From Bacteroidales bacterium (GTDB lineage: Bacteria > Bacteroidota > Bacteroidia > Bacteroidales > UBA3824): a stretch of DNA of 49,559 nucleotides. Positions 1 to 7,260 of the stretch are shown here, piece after piece. The translations under genes were made by a program, and so were the position numbers. Numbering within the stretch: the first letter of the stretch is position 1; each line of letters starts with the position of its first letter. Location of the stretch: positions 1-49,559 of the forward strand of contig JAGCYI010000178.1 of NCBI GenBank assembly GCA_017960885.1, given 5' to 3'. Below the pieces are notes generated by a model. That model searched no databases. It saw only the letters and a program-made list of their open reading frames with translations, and was not told the origin of the DNA.

Positions 1-1
1 C

Positions 2-160
2 GTAATTACCTATCCGCTTACAGGCGAGCGACTTATTCCTGCCGCTTACACCATCACCGCCACCTCTCGCATCACCCACGCTTGGGCATACGTACTCACA
101 GTTTTAATCATCCTTGTGGCAATCGTCAGCGGTTTCTTATATAGGAAGGAGACTAAATAA
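2..160 (+). CDS. C-terminal end of an unidentified membrane protein (partial)
   Basis: An open frame enters from the left edge and stops with TAA at 158-160, giving the last 52 residues of a protein. The visible part has a short polar stretch, then one strongly hydrophobic segment (AYVLTVLIILVAIVSGFLY), then a short basic tail (RKETK). This is the pattern of a last transmembrane helix with a cytoplasmic positive tail. The family cannot be told from so little sequence. It converges on the minus-strand gene ending at 414. Confidence 0.6.
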   Translation, partial: VITYPLTGERLIPAAYTITATSRITHAWAYVLTVLIILVAIVSGFLYRKETK

Positions 161-201
161 TGTGGTTTTGTTGATTGTAATCGGTTGAAAATAAGTTAAT
201 T

Positions 202-258
202 GAAAAAAGTTTTTACCAAATGTGCAAATTTTTTTGAGATTTGGTAAAAACTTTTTTC
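202..258. repeat. Perfect inverted repeat, copy 1
   Basis: A 20-bp arm at 202-221 (core AAAGTTTTTACCAAAT) is exactly complementary to 239-258, with a 17-nt loop. A near-copy follows at 322-375. It lies in the 253-bp gap between two convergent gene ends, so it may act as a bidirectional terminator, but the duplication also suggests a small repeat family. The rest of the gap is AT-rich with nothing recognisable. Confidence 0.75.
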
Positions 259-321
259 GTAGTGCCGCAGGGTGTGATTTTGTAAATAGTTAATAATTAA
301 TCTTTTAATGATTTTTGGGAT

Positions 322-375
322 AAAAACTTTTTACCAAATCTATGCTTTTTAGGGTAGATTTGGTAAAAACTTTTT
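322..375. repeat. Inverted repeat, copy 2
   Basis: The arm at 322-341 pairs with 356-375 over 20 bp with one mismatch and a 14-nt loop. The arms share the TTTTTACCAAAT core with the repeat at 202-258, while the loops are unrelated in sequence. It ends about 40 bp before the stop codon of the convergent minus-strand gene. Confidence 0.7.
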
Positions 376-413
376 GTAAGTGGTTGATTGATAATGCTAA
401 ATTTTGCAATTTT

Positions 414-2672
414 TTATCCATTCATCACCCCTGCCACATCTGCGGGGTTGAGAGCCCATTGGTAGGTGTAGGTTTCGTCGGCGGTGGGGGTGTCGATGGG
501 GGTGAGGTTCTGCGCTTTGGCTTTGGTTTCGAGGAGGGCGCCGATGGAGAGTTTCGACTGCAACTTGCGCAAAAGGGCTTCTACCGCATTGTTGTCGGCT
601 CCGGCGATGGTTTGCGATGTGAAGGGCATTTCAAGCCAAATAATCTCGCGTTTGGCAACGTCTAACACGCCGAATACCAAGCCTTTTGACAGGTTGCTTT
701 CGCTGATGCGCACCTGATGCTGCACGCACGACGGGTCGTATGCCACGCCGGTTTTCTCGTCAACGGTCATAGGATAGGCGGAGTTCATCCAACCTACCAC
801 AAGGTTTGGCGAGAGCGCACCGTCGGAGTAGGCGTTGCAAGTAAACGTTACATATTTTGCCCCTGCCTTGTCTAATTCGGGCAGCGAGAGTTCGATATAT
901 TCTGCCGTGCCGGTCATTTCGGGAATCTCGCGGATGTCGCCCGAATGTTTCGCCCCTACGCAGGTGAGGTTGTAGTATGCACAAGTTACACTCTCGTTGT
1001 TGGGCAGCGTTATGCGGCAACTTAGATCCATATCCAACCATTGCGCGTGCAGACCTTTGCCCCATTGCAAAAACAACCTTACAGCATCGCCCTCCACCGG
1101 GAAACGTGTGCCCATAAGTGCGCACGAGGTGTCTTGGATGGTGGCAGAGCGGTCGCCAACGCTTATGGGAATATCGTAGAGCGCGGGGTCGATGTAGATG
1201 GTCTTCGATTCGGTCTTTTGGGCGGCAAAGCGCCTCAGCATCGACTCTTGGTAGAGTTTGTTTACCGCCTGAGCCATCTCTTGACGGTCGGTGTCGGTGT
1301 AGAGCGAGAGTATGATGTTGTGGTCTATCGACTTGCTTACGCCTGTAATTGTGCGTACAACTCGCTGATTGTCAGTGTTGAAATAATCGTCGGCGGCATT
1401 GCCGAGCGAAATCAGAAGGCGCGACGGCAGTTGGTCGGAAATTTGGTTAAACGCATTGAGAGTTAAGTCTTTTCCAAACCGCGCCATTGTGGCAAAAAGC
1501 GAGCGGGCAAACAGTCCCGGACGCTCTTGCAGCATTTTGAGTATTTGGGTGGCGTCGTGAGCCTCGCGTGCCTTGTCTACCTTCGACTGCCAAGTGGTGT
1601 AGTCGCCGCGGTAAAAAACGTCGAGGATTTCGGCAAGATGCTCCATACCTTTTTTGTGCGAATATTCGGCAAGACGCAGGGCACGGACAAACCTTACCCA
1701 CATTCCACGCTTGGGATTCATTATTTCGGCGGCTTGTTTTGCCGACATAGGTAATGAGTTGAGCCATTGCGCTGTACGTAGGCATACTTGACGTGAATAT
1801 TTAAGACGGAGTTTGCGTTTCATCTCCACTGCCGCCTCCTCGCCAACGTTGAGCGGACCGAAAATATTGGTGTAGAGTTTCTTTGAATGTGCTATAAGTG
1901 TTTTCGGTTCAATAATTTGAACGTGTCCTGTTTTTTCGTACCAAAGGTAGCGGAGAATGTCGTTGGGAGTTTTCATAAAAGAGGCAGCCTTGGGGTCGTT
2001 GTGGCTTACCAACGATTTTACAACAAGCATAACCGTCTCTTTCATAGTGATAACGGCGTTGTCGGGCAGCGGAAATTCCTCCAAAAGAAGTTGCAAGGTG
2101 TCTTTCTGAGTGCCGTCTAATGGGGTGGGGGAGTTCAACAGCGAGAGTAAGGTGTTTTTCAGGTCGGAAAGGGTAAACAGCCTGAGTTCCTTCAACTTGC
2201 TTGCCTGACCTTTGAATACAAAATCGGCAGTATCGAACTGACGTCCGCAAAATGGGCAGCCGTTGTAACGCTCCAAGGGGAAAGTGCCTTCGGGAATAAG
2301 GTGTCCGCATTGCAGACGAGTGCCTTTGTATACCGACTGATTGCCGAACATATTGGCTATTAGTGTGATAATGTGGTCGGGAAGGGATTCGCCTGTGGGA
2401 GTGTCCCAACCTTTTACGAGCGGTGCCCAATTGAGTTTTACGCCCATCACCTCGTTGATTATCTCTGTGATTTCTTCCAAATGCTTGGTGTCTACGCCGT
2501 TGAGCACGTGCAAAAGTTCTTCGGAAAGACAGAAACCGCATTCTTTCAGCCGTTTAACAAATGCCAAAACAGGTTCGGTGATGGTATTGTTCAGGTCTAT
2601 TTCGTTGCGGTCAACGTTGGCAAACACCGCCCTATAACGCAGGGCTACCTTACTTAAAATCTTGTTGTTCAT
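414..2672 (-). CDS. RING-like zinc-binding protein with TerD-like C-terminal domain (MXAN_6230/SCO0854-like)
   Basis: A 752-aa soluble protein with no signal peptide. The N-terminal part holds paired zinc ligands: C45/C48 (ECGFC), then C122 and H124 (QCGH) followed by C139/C142 (GCPFCG), a half-RING arrangement. The middle 200-500 is helical with no motif I can name. From about residue 500 to 690 it resembles TerD-family domains: a WLDMDLS strand, GAKHSGD (compare the TerD GxxHSGD motif), an acidic turn followed by IELSLPEL, and a strand reading VTFTCNAYSD. This combination matches, from memory, the MXAN_6230/SCO0854 family of RING-domain proteins; their biochemical role is unknown, and a link to tellurite or stress response is inferred only from the TerD-like part. 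The gene stands alone, and its 5' leader carries two copies of a structured RNA, so it is probably regulated after transcription starts. The start at 2672 lies 14 nt after the second RNA element. Confidence 0.75.
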   Translation of the reverse strand: MNNKILSKVALRYRAVFANVDRNEIDLNNTITEPVLAFVKRLKECGFCLSEELLHVLNGVDTKHLEEITEIINEVMGVKLNWAPLVKGWDTPTGESLPDHIITLIANMFGNQSVYKGTRLQCGHLIPEGTFPLERYNGCPFCGRQFDTADFVFKGQASKLKELRLFTLSDLKNTLLSLLNSPTPLDGTQKDTLQLLLEEFPLPDNAVITMKETVMLVVKSLVSHNDPKAASFMKTPNDILRYLWYEKTGHVQIIEPKTLIAHSKKLYTNIFGPLNVGEEAAVEMKRKLRLKYSRQVCLRTAQWLNSLPMSAKQAAEIMNPKRGMWVRFVRALRLAEYSHKKGMEHLAEILDVFYRGDYTTWQSKVDKAREAHDATQILKMLQERPGLFARSLFATMARFGKDLTLNAFNQISDQLPSRLLISLGNAADDYFNTDNQRVVRTITGVSKSIDHNIILSLYTDTDRQEMAQAVNKLYQESMLRRFAAQKTESKTIYIDPALYDIPISVGDRSATIQDTSCALMGTRFPVEGDAVRLFLQWGKGLHAQWLDMDLSCRITLPNNESVTCAYYNLTCVGAKHSGDIREIPEMTGTAEYIELSLPELDKAGAKYVTFTCNAYSDGALSPNLVVGWMNSAYPMTVDEKTGVAYDPSCVQHQVRISESNLSKGLVFGVLDVAKREIIWLEMPFTSQTIAGADNNAVEALLRKLQSKLSIGALLETKAKAQNLTPIDTPTADETYTYQWALNPADVAGVMNG

Positions 2673-2686
2673 ATCATTACAAATAA

Positions 2687-2757
2687 AACAGGTAATCGGC
2701 CGACTAATTTATTATGTGATGCTAATAAGCGTGAAGTAAGCCGGCCTTGACCTTGTT
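2687..2757 (-). ncRNA. Candidate structured leader RNA, proximal copy (B)
   Basis: Read on the minus strand, AACAAGGU pairs with ACCUGUU (P1), an internal loop follows (CAA against AUU), then GGCCG pairs with CGGCC (P2), then a conserved asymmetric loop (GCUUACUUC against AAUUAGU), closed by a hairpin UUAUUA/UAAUAA (P3). The same layout and the same loop sequences recur in the copy at 2771-2863 with different but compensating stem bases. It ends 14 nt before the start codon of the gene at 2672. I cannot match it to a riboswitch class I know. Confidence 0.7.
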
Positions 2758-2770
2758 AATATCTTAAAAA

Positions 2771-2863
2771 AAAGAGGTAATTGAACGACTAATTCGAAAG
2801 CGGAGATAGGCTAAGCCTAAGGTTCCGCGTAAAGGCGAGAAGTAAGCCGTTCTTGACCTCTTT
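2771..2863 (-). ncRNA. Candidate structured leader RNA, distal copy (A)
   Basis: Minus strand: AAGAGGU pairs with ACCUCUU (P1), GAACG pairs with CGUUC (P2), the loop sequences GCUUACUUC and AAUUAGU are as in the copy at 2687-2757, and the apical part folds as UAGGC-UUA-GCCUA inside a GCGG/CCGC stem. P1 is followed by a run of U, so this copy could also act as an intrinsic terminator when P1 forms. Stem bases differ from the other copy by paired changes, which supports a selected RNA structure. Confidence 0.7.
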
Positions 2864-2870
2864 TGTAAGT

Positions 2871-2879
2871 GCAAATATA
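2871..2879 (-). promoter_or_regulatory. Bacteroidota -7 box for the leader and gene ending at 414
   Basis: Minus strand TATATTTGC matches TAnnTTTGC exactly and sits just before the distal RNA element, so transcription would begin at the first structured RNA. No clear TTTG is seen 19-20 nt upstream. Confidence 0.55.
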
Positions 2880-2944
2880 ATGAATTGTTGCGAAGTGTTT
2901 TTGCGTAGCGGAGGAAAAAATGCCGAAAATCAAAAATTTTTCCA

Positions 2945-2952
2945 TAATTTTG
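2945..2952 (+). promoter_or_regulatory. Possible -7 box for the HXXEE gene
   Basis: TAATTTTG fits TAnnTTTG and lies 21 nt before the chosen start at 2974. No -33 TTTG is visible, so support is weak. Confidence 0.35.
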
Positions 2953-2973
2953 TCACAATTAACATTAACAACT

Positions 2974-3471
2974 ATGAGTACATTCGCCTTAGCCTTTCCT
3001 ATTCTGTTTATATTCCACGATTTGGAAGAGATTGTGGGTATGAGGATTTTTCTCGACAGGAACGCCGAAATGCTGCAAAAACGTTTTCCGAAGATCTTCA
3101 AATTCCTTCCCAATACCTCCACATCGGGATTTGCCTTGGCGGTGATGGAAGAGTTTGTGGTGTTTACACTCATTGCCCTTGCCGCTATCTATTTCGACAA
3201 CGATCTCTGTTGGAATATTTGGTTTGGCTCGTCGTTTGGCATTACGGCGCATTTTGTGATGCATTTGGGACAGTCGGCAGTTATCCGCAAATATATTCCC
3301 GCAGTAATTACAAGTATTATCTGCCTACCTATCGGTGTGTTGGTGCTTTGCCATTGCTATCCGTTGATACACTTTAATATATGGTTTTCGTTGTTGGGAT
3401 TGGCAATTGCGGCTGCCAATTTGTTTTTGGCGTTGAAGTTACCGGCTAAATTCTCAGAGTATTTCAAGTAA
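2974..3471 (+). CDS. HXXEE domain-containing membrane protein
   Basis: A 165-aa protein with several hydrophobic helices. The HDLEE motif in the first helix (about residue 15) is the signature of the HXXEE family (Pfam PF13787), conserved integral membrane proteins of unknown function. The open frame extends 18 codons upstream to 2920, but a -7-like box TAATTTTG lies at 2945-2952, inside that extension, and the start at 2974 places the HXXEE helix at the N-terminus as is usual in the family, so I chose 2974. It is divergent from the gene ending at 414 and is followed by the J-like paralogue cluster; no functional tie is evident. Confidence 0.75.
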   Translation: MSTFALAFPILFIFHDLEEIVGMRIFLDRNAEMLQKRFPKIFKFLPNTSTSGFALAVMEEFVVFTLIALAAIYFDNDLCWNIWFGSSFGITAHFVMHLGQSAVIRKYIPAVITSIICLPIGVLVLCHCYPLIHFNIWFSLLGLAIAAANLFLALKLPAKFSEYFK

Positions 3472-3477
3472 TGTTTT

Positions 3478-3509
3478 TTTATTATCTCAAAAAAAATCCC
3501 TTACTTTGT
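3478..3509 (+). promoter_or_regulatory. Promoter of J-like paralogue 1
   Basis: The block TTATCTCAAAA...TTACTTTGT is shared, with small changes, by all four paralogue promoters. The -7 box is TTACTTTG at 3501-3508; the -33 element is degenerate (TTTA) in this copy. The leader continues with AAACCAACGGCAAA, also found in copies 3 (one base changed) and 4. Confidence 0.6.
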
Positions 3510-3536
3510 CTTTCATAAAACCAACGGCAAATTTAT

Positions 3537-4661
3537 ATGGCATCAGTACCTGAAATTATATTAGACAACCCTTTCAGAGTTTTGGGCGTTTATGCCAACT
3601 CGTCGTATCGAGAGATTGTGGCGAGCATCAGCAAGGCTACCAAGTTTATGGAGGTGGGTCGTGATGTAGATTATCCTCTTGACTTGCCAAAGGTTAAAAA
3701 TCTGAATGTGAAATCTAACCTGACCCATTCGTTGGCAGATTTAGACAATGCCCTGGCTTTGATTTCCAACTCGGAGGAACGTCTCAAATATGCTCAGTTT
3801 TGGTTTTTGAGGATGACACCGCTCGACGATGAGGCTTTTGGATACCTTTTTGCGGGTGACAATGATGTCGCTTTATTGGTTTGGCATACAGAGGAAAATC
3901 TTTCGTCGCTGCAAAATAGGATTATCATTTCTTTGTGGAAAGGTGATTATAAATCTGCGTTGCACAATGCTGAACATCTTTACACATTTTTCCCAAATGA
4001 GTTTTTAAAGGCAGTTGATTCCAAAGGTACTCTGGTTAAAAGTTCTGCCGATTTGGTTCAATCTTTTGTAGATACACTTGTAGCCTATCTTTCCACGAAA
4101 GAATTGTTAGATTCTATTCCATCATCCTTTTTGGGCGATTTTATAGTTCCAACTATTTCCGAAGATGCTATCACCAAAATCAATAAAGCCCTACAAGATG
4201 CCCAGGATCGGTTAGATATGCTTAACAGCGAGGGACGTAAGGCGGAATCTTCACTTCCCAACCTTGGCATAGGCGGAAAACTGCTTTACGACATTAAAGA
4301 TGAATTAGATTTGCTCAAAAAAGTTTCCACACCCGACAATCCACGGTTGCAGCTCACTTCGGATAGACTCGCAAATATGCTTTACGAATGTTCTATCGAT
4401 GAATACAACATACGCAAGTTTTCGCCAAAATATTCCATTAATATGTTGATGACTGCATGTACATTGGCTAATAATTCAGTGGATAAAGAAGAGATTAACA
4501 AAAAGATTGATCTTTTCCAAAAAAAAGCAGATAAAAATAAGGAGGAAAATAAATCAAATGGTGGATTATTAGGTTGTGGTAGTTATATAATGATTATATT
4601 TTTTTTTATGATTATGTTTATCCTCTATTTAATATTTATGCCGTATATAATTAGAAGATAG
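3537..4661 (+). CDS. Tail-anchored degenerate J-domain protein, paralogue 1
   Basis: A 374-aa protein, first of four tandem paralogues. Residues 10-90 look like a diverged J-domain: NPFRVLGVYANSSYREIVAS resembles helices I-II of DnaJ, and ALALISNSEERLKYAQFWF resembles the helix III/IV region with the usual SD-x-x-R-x-x-Y pattern. The HPD tripeptide needed for Hsp70 ATPase stimulation is missing; the loop instead reads VDYPLDLP. The middle (100-330) is helical, possibly TPR-like, with no named motif. The C-terminus has one hydrophobic helix (IMIIFFFMIMFILYLIF), so it is probably a C-tail-anchored membrane protein with its body in the cytoplasm. A nine-T run lies in the anchor region. The GrpE-like and Hsp70 genes downstream suggest a chaperone role; this is inference. 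Confidence 0.7.
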   Translation: MASVPEIILDNPFRVLGVYANSSYREIVASISKATKFMEVGRDVDYPLDLPKVKNLNVKSNLTHSLADLDNALALISNSEERLKYAQFWFLRMTPLDDEAFGYLFAGDNDVALLVWHTEENLSSLQNRIIISLWKGDYKSALHNAEHLYTFFPNEFLKAVDSKGTLVKSSADLVQSFVDTLVAYLSTKELLDSIPSSFLGDFIVPTISEDAITKINKALQDAQDRLDMLNSEGRKAESSLPNLGIGGKLLYDIKDELDLLKKVSTPDNPRLQLTSDRLANMLYECSIDEYNIRKFSPKYSINMLMTACTLANNSVDKEEINKKIDLFQKKADKNKEENKSNGGLLGCGSYIMIIFFFMIMFILYLIFMPYIIRR

Positions 4662-4750
4662 AAACTTATGTTTGATATTGCTCTTTTCAAATCTCCATTT
4701 TTTTAATTATTTATTTCCAAAATTTGAAAATGTTAATTCCCCCCTTCGAT

Positions 4751-4782
4751 TTTGTAATCTCAAAAATTCTCCCTTACTTTGC
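4751..4782 (+). promoter_or_regulatory. Promoter of J-like paralogue 2
   Basis: TTTG at 4751-4754, a 19-nt spacer, and TTACTTTGC at 4774-4782, the phylum's usual arrangement. Confidence 0.75.
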
Positions 4783-4802
4783 CTTTGATAAGTTAACCCT
4801 TT

Positions 4803-5906
4803 ATGTCATCAGTACCTGAGATAATATTAAACAACCCCTTCCGTGTTTTGGGCGTGTATGCCAACTCGTCGTATCGAGAGATTGTGGCGAGCGTCAGCAA
4901 GGCTACCAAGTTTATGGAGGTGGGGCGCACGTTGGATTATCCTCTTGATTTGCCGATGGTTAAAAATCTAAATGTGAAATCCAACCTGACTCATTCGTTG
5001 GCAGATTTAGACAATGCCTTGGCACTGCTTTCCAACTCGGAGGAACGTCTCAAATATGCTCAGTTTTGGTTTTTGAGGATGACACCGCTCGACGATGAGG
5101 CTTTTGAATACCTTTTTGCGGGTGACTCTGATGTCGCTTTATTGGTTTGGTATTCGGAGGATAATCTTTCGTCGCTGCAAAATAGGATAATCATTTCTTT
5201 GTGGAAAGGTGATTTTAAAACGGCGTTGCAAGATGCAGAACAACTTTACACATTATTCCCCAAAGAGTTTTTAAAGGCTGTTGATTCCAAAGGTACTCTT
5301 GTTAAAAGTTCTGCCGATTTGGCTCAATCTTTTGTTGATACCCTTACAGCCAATCTTACGCCGGGTCAATTGTTGGATTCTATTCCATCGTCCTTTTGGC
5401 ACGATTTTATAGTTCCGACTGTTTCGGAAGATGCAATCACTAAAATTGATAAAGCCCTACAAGATGCCAAGGATCAGTTAGATATGCTTAATAGTGAGGG
5501 GCGTGGAGCAGATTCTTCCCTTCCCAACCTTGGCATAGGCGGAAAACTGCTTTACGACATTAAAGATGAATTAGATTTGCTCAAAAAAGTTTCCGCACCC
5601 GACAATCCGAGATTGCTGCTTACTTCGGATAGACTTGCAAATATGCTTTACGAATGTTCTATCGATGAATTCAACATACGTAAGTTTTCGCCAGATTATT
5701 CAATTAGGATGTTGCAGAATGCATTGGATTTGTCTAATAATTCAGTGGATAAAGAAGAGATTAACAACAAGATTGCTCTTTTCCAAAAAAAGGCGGAAAA
5801 AAAGAGTGGTAATCAATCAAGCGATGACCCCGATTTAGGTTGCCTTTATTTCTTCATATTCATTTTTTTGTTTCTTGCATTAATAGCATCCTCAAAATCT
5901 TGTTAA
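4803..5906 (+). CDS. Tail-anchored degenerate J-domain protein, paralogue 2
   Basis: A 367-aa protein very close to paralogue 1 through the first 100 residues (NPFRVLGVYANSSYREIVAS and SNSEERLKYAQFWF are identical) and in the 230-310 block (NLGIGGKLLYDIKDELDLL). It differs most around 165-200 and at the C-terminus. There is no HPD motif. The terminal hydrophobic helix (CLYFFIFIFLFLALIAS) ends in a short SKSC tail. The close match to paralogue 1, the next gene upstream, suggests a fairly recent duplication or gene conversion. Confidence 0.7.
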   Translation: MSSVPEIILNNPFRVLGVYANSSYREIVASVSKATKFMEVGRTLDYPLDLPMVKNLNVKSNLTHSLADLDNALALLSNSEERLKYAQFWFLRMTPLDDEAFEYLFAGDSDVALLVWYSEDNLSSLQNRIIISLWKGDFKTALQDAEQLYTLFPKEFLKAVDSKGTLVKSSADLAQSFVDTLTANLTPGQLLDSIPSSFWHDFIVPTVSEDAITKIDKALQDAKDQLDMLNSEGRGADSSLPNLGIGGKLLYDIKDELDLLKKVSAPDNPRLLLTSDRLANMLYECSIDEFNIRKFSPDYSIRMLQNALDLSNNSVDKEEINNKIALFQKKAEKKSGNQSSDDPDLGCLYFFIFIFLFLALIASSKSC

Positions 5907-5955
5907 TAACTAATGTCTCCCGTGGTTAGTAATTTATACTTGCGACGGTTGACTA

Positions 5956-5987
5956 TTTGTTATCTCAAAATTTATCCCTAACTTTGC
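5956..5987 (+). promoter_or_regulatory. Promoter of J-like paralogue 3
   Basis: TTTG at 5956-5959, a 19-nt spacer, and TAACTTTGC at 5979-5987: the best consensus match of the four paralogue promoters. Confidence 0.8.
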
Positions 5988-6012
5988 GATTCGTAAAACC
6001 AGCGGCAAAAAA

Positions 6013-7134
6013 ATGGCATCGGTACCTGAAATCATATTAGACAACCCCTTCAGAGTTTTGGGCGTGTATGCCAACTCGTCGTACAGAGAAATTGTGGCGA
6101 GTGTCAGCAAGGCTGCCAAGTTTATGGAGGTGGGTCGCAAGGTGGATTATCCTCTTGATTTGCGGAATGTTAAAAATCTATATGTGGCATCTAACCTGAA
6201 ACATTCGTTGGAGAATTTAGACAATGCCCTGGCTCAGCTTTCTAATTCCGAAGAGCGTCTCAAATATGCTCAGTTTTGGTTTTTGAGGATGACCCCTCTC
6301 GACGATGAGGCTTTTGAACACCTTTTTGCGGGCGCACCCAATCACGCTTTAGCGGTTTGGAATAGGGAAGATAATCTTTCGTCGCTGCAAAACAGGTTGA
6401 TTATTTATTTGTGGAAAGGTAATTTAAAAAAAGATCTGACATTGGCGTTGCAAAGTGCCGAAAAACTGTACACATTATTCCCAGAGCAATTTTTAAAGGC
6501 AGTTGATTCCAAAGGTACCCTTGTTAAGAGTTCTGCTGATTTGGCTCAATCTTTTGTGGATACTCTTTTGGGTTATATATCCCCAATCCAATTGTTAGAT
6601 ACTCTTCCGTCACCCTTTTGGCTCGATTATATAGTTCCTACTATTTCTGAAGGAGCTTTTACCAAAATTGATAGTGCCATACATAATGCTAAGGATCAAT
6701 TAGATATGCTTAACTCTGAGGGGCGTAAGGTAGAATCTGTACTTCCTAACATTGGTATAGGGGGAAAACTGCTTTACGACATTAAGAATGATTTGAATGT
6801 GCTAAACAGAGTCTCCTCTTCCGACAATCCGCGGTTGCACCTTACTTCTGATCAACTTGCAGATGTGCTTTACGAATGTTCTATCGACGAGTACAACATA
6901 CGGGATTTTGCGCCTGAGTATGCACTTCATTTGTTGCAGAAAGCATTTGAATTGTCGAATAATTCAGTGGATCAAGAAGAAATTAACAATAAGATTGCTC
7001 TTTTCCAGAAAAAAGTGGACAACAACAAGAAGGAGACGCAATTAAGCGCTTTTTCTAAGCTTGGATGTTTGTTTTTCGCCTTATTGATTTGTATCATAAT
7101 CCAATTTATAATCATATTCAAGGCATGTCATTGA
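6013..7134 (+). CDS. Tail-anchored degenerate J-domain protein, paralogue 3
   Basis: A 373-aa protein of the same architecture: a J-like N-terminus with VDYPLDLRNV in place of the HPD loop, a helical middle with a small insertion near residue 140 (NLKKDLTLALQSAEKL), and a terminal membrane helix (CLFFALLICIIIQFIIIF) with a KACH tail. It is more diverged than paralogues 1 and 2 in the middle region, yet the first 95 residues stay nearly constant, suggesting that this surface contacts a shared partner. Confidence 0.7.
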   Translation: MASVPEIILDNPFRVLGVYANSSYREIVASVSKAAKFMEVGRKVDYPLDLRNVKNLYVASNLKHSLENLDNALAQLSNSEERLKYAQFWFLRMTPLDDEAFEHLFAGAPNHALAVWNREDNLSSLQNRLIIYLWKGNLKKDLTLALQSAEKLYTLFPEQFLKAVDSKGTLVKSSADLAQSFVDTLLGYISPIQLLDTLPSPFWLDYIVPTISEGAFTKIDSAIHNAKDQLDMLNSEGRKVESVLPNIGIGGKLLYDIKNDLNVLNRVSSSDNPRLHLTSDQLADVLYECSIDEYNIRDFAPEYALHLLQKAFELSNNSVDQEEINNKIALFQKKVDNNKKETQLSAFSKLGCLFFALLICIIIQFIIIFKACH

Positions 7135-7190
7135 TTCAATGAAAGATAGAAATTGCCGGCAAAATTCTCTCCATATTTCAAATAATCTGT

Positions 7191-7222
7191 TTTGTTATCT
7201 CAAAAATTTTTCCTTACTTTGC
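7191..7222 (+). promoter_or_regulatory. Promoter of J-like paralogue 4
   Basis: TTTG at 7191-7194, a 19-nt spacer, and TTACTTTGC at 7214-7222. It probably also drives the two chaperone genes downstream, which have no clear promoter of their own. Confidence 0.75.
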
Positions 7223-7260
7223 ATAGTAGAAAAACCAACGGCAAATAGTTAGCAACTTTT

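Noticed and set aside
202..375. CRISPR array
   Set aside because: Only two inverted-repeat units, no regular spacers, and no cas genes nearby.
2687..2863. Reading the tandem RNA elements on the plus strand, as a leader of the HXXEE gene
   Set aside because: The exact -7 box lies on the minus strand directly before the elements, the U-run after P1 of the distal copy is on the minus strand, and the proximal copy abuts the minus-strand start codon. The plus-strand reading is not fully excluded.
2687..2863. Assignment to a known riboswitch (preQ1, Mn2+/yybP-ykoY, fluoride, ZTP, SAM, guanidine)
   Set aside because: None of the conserved cores that I remember for these classes fits the loops seen here.
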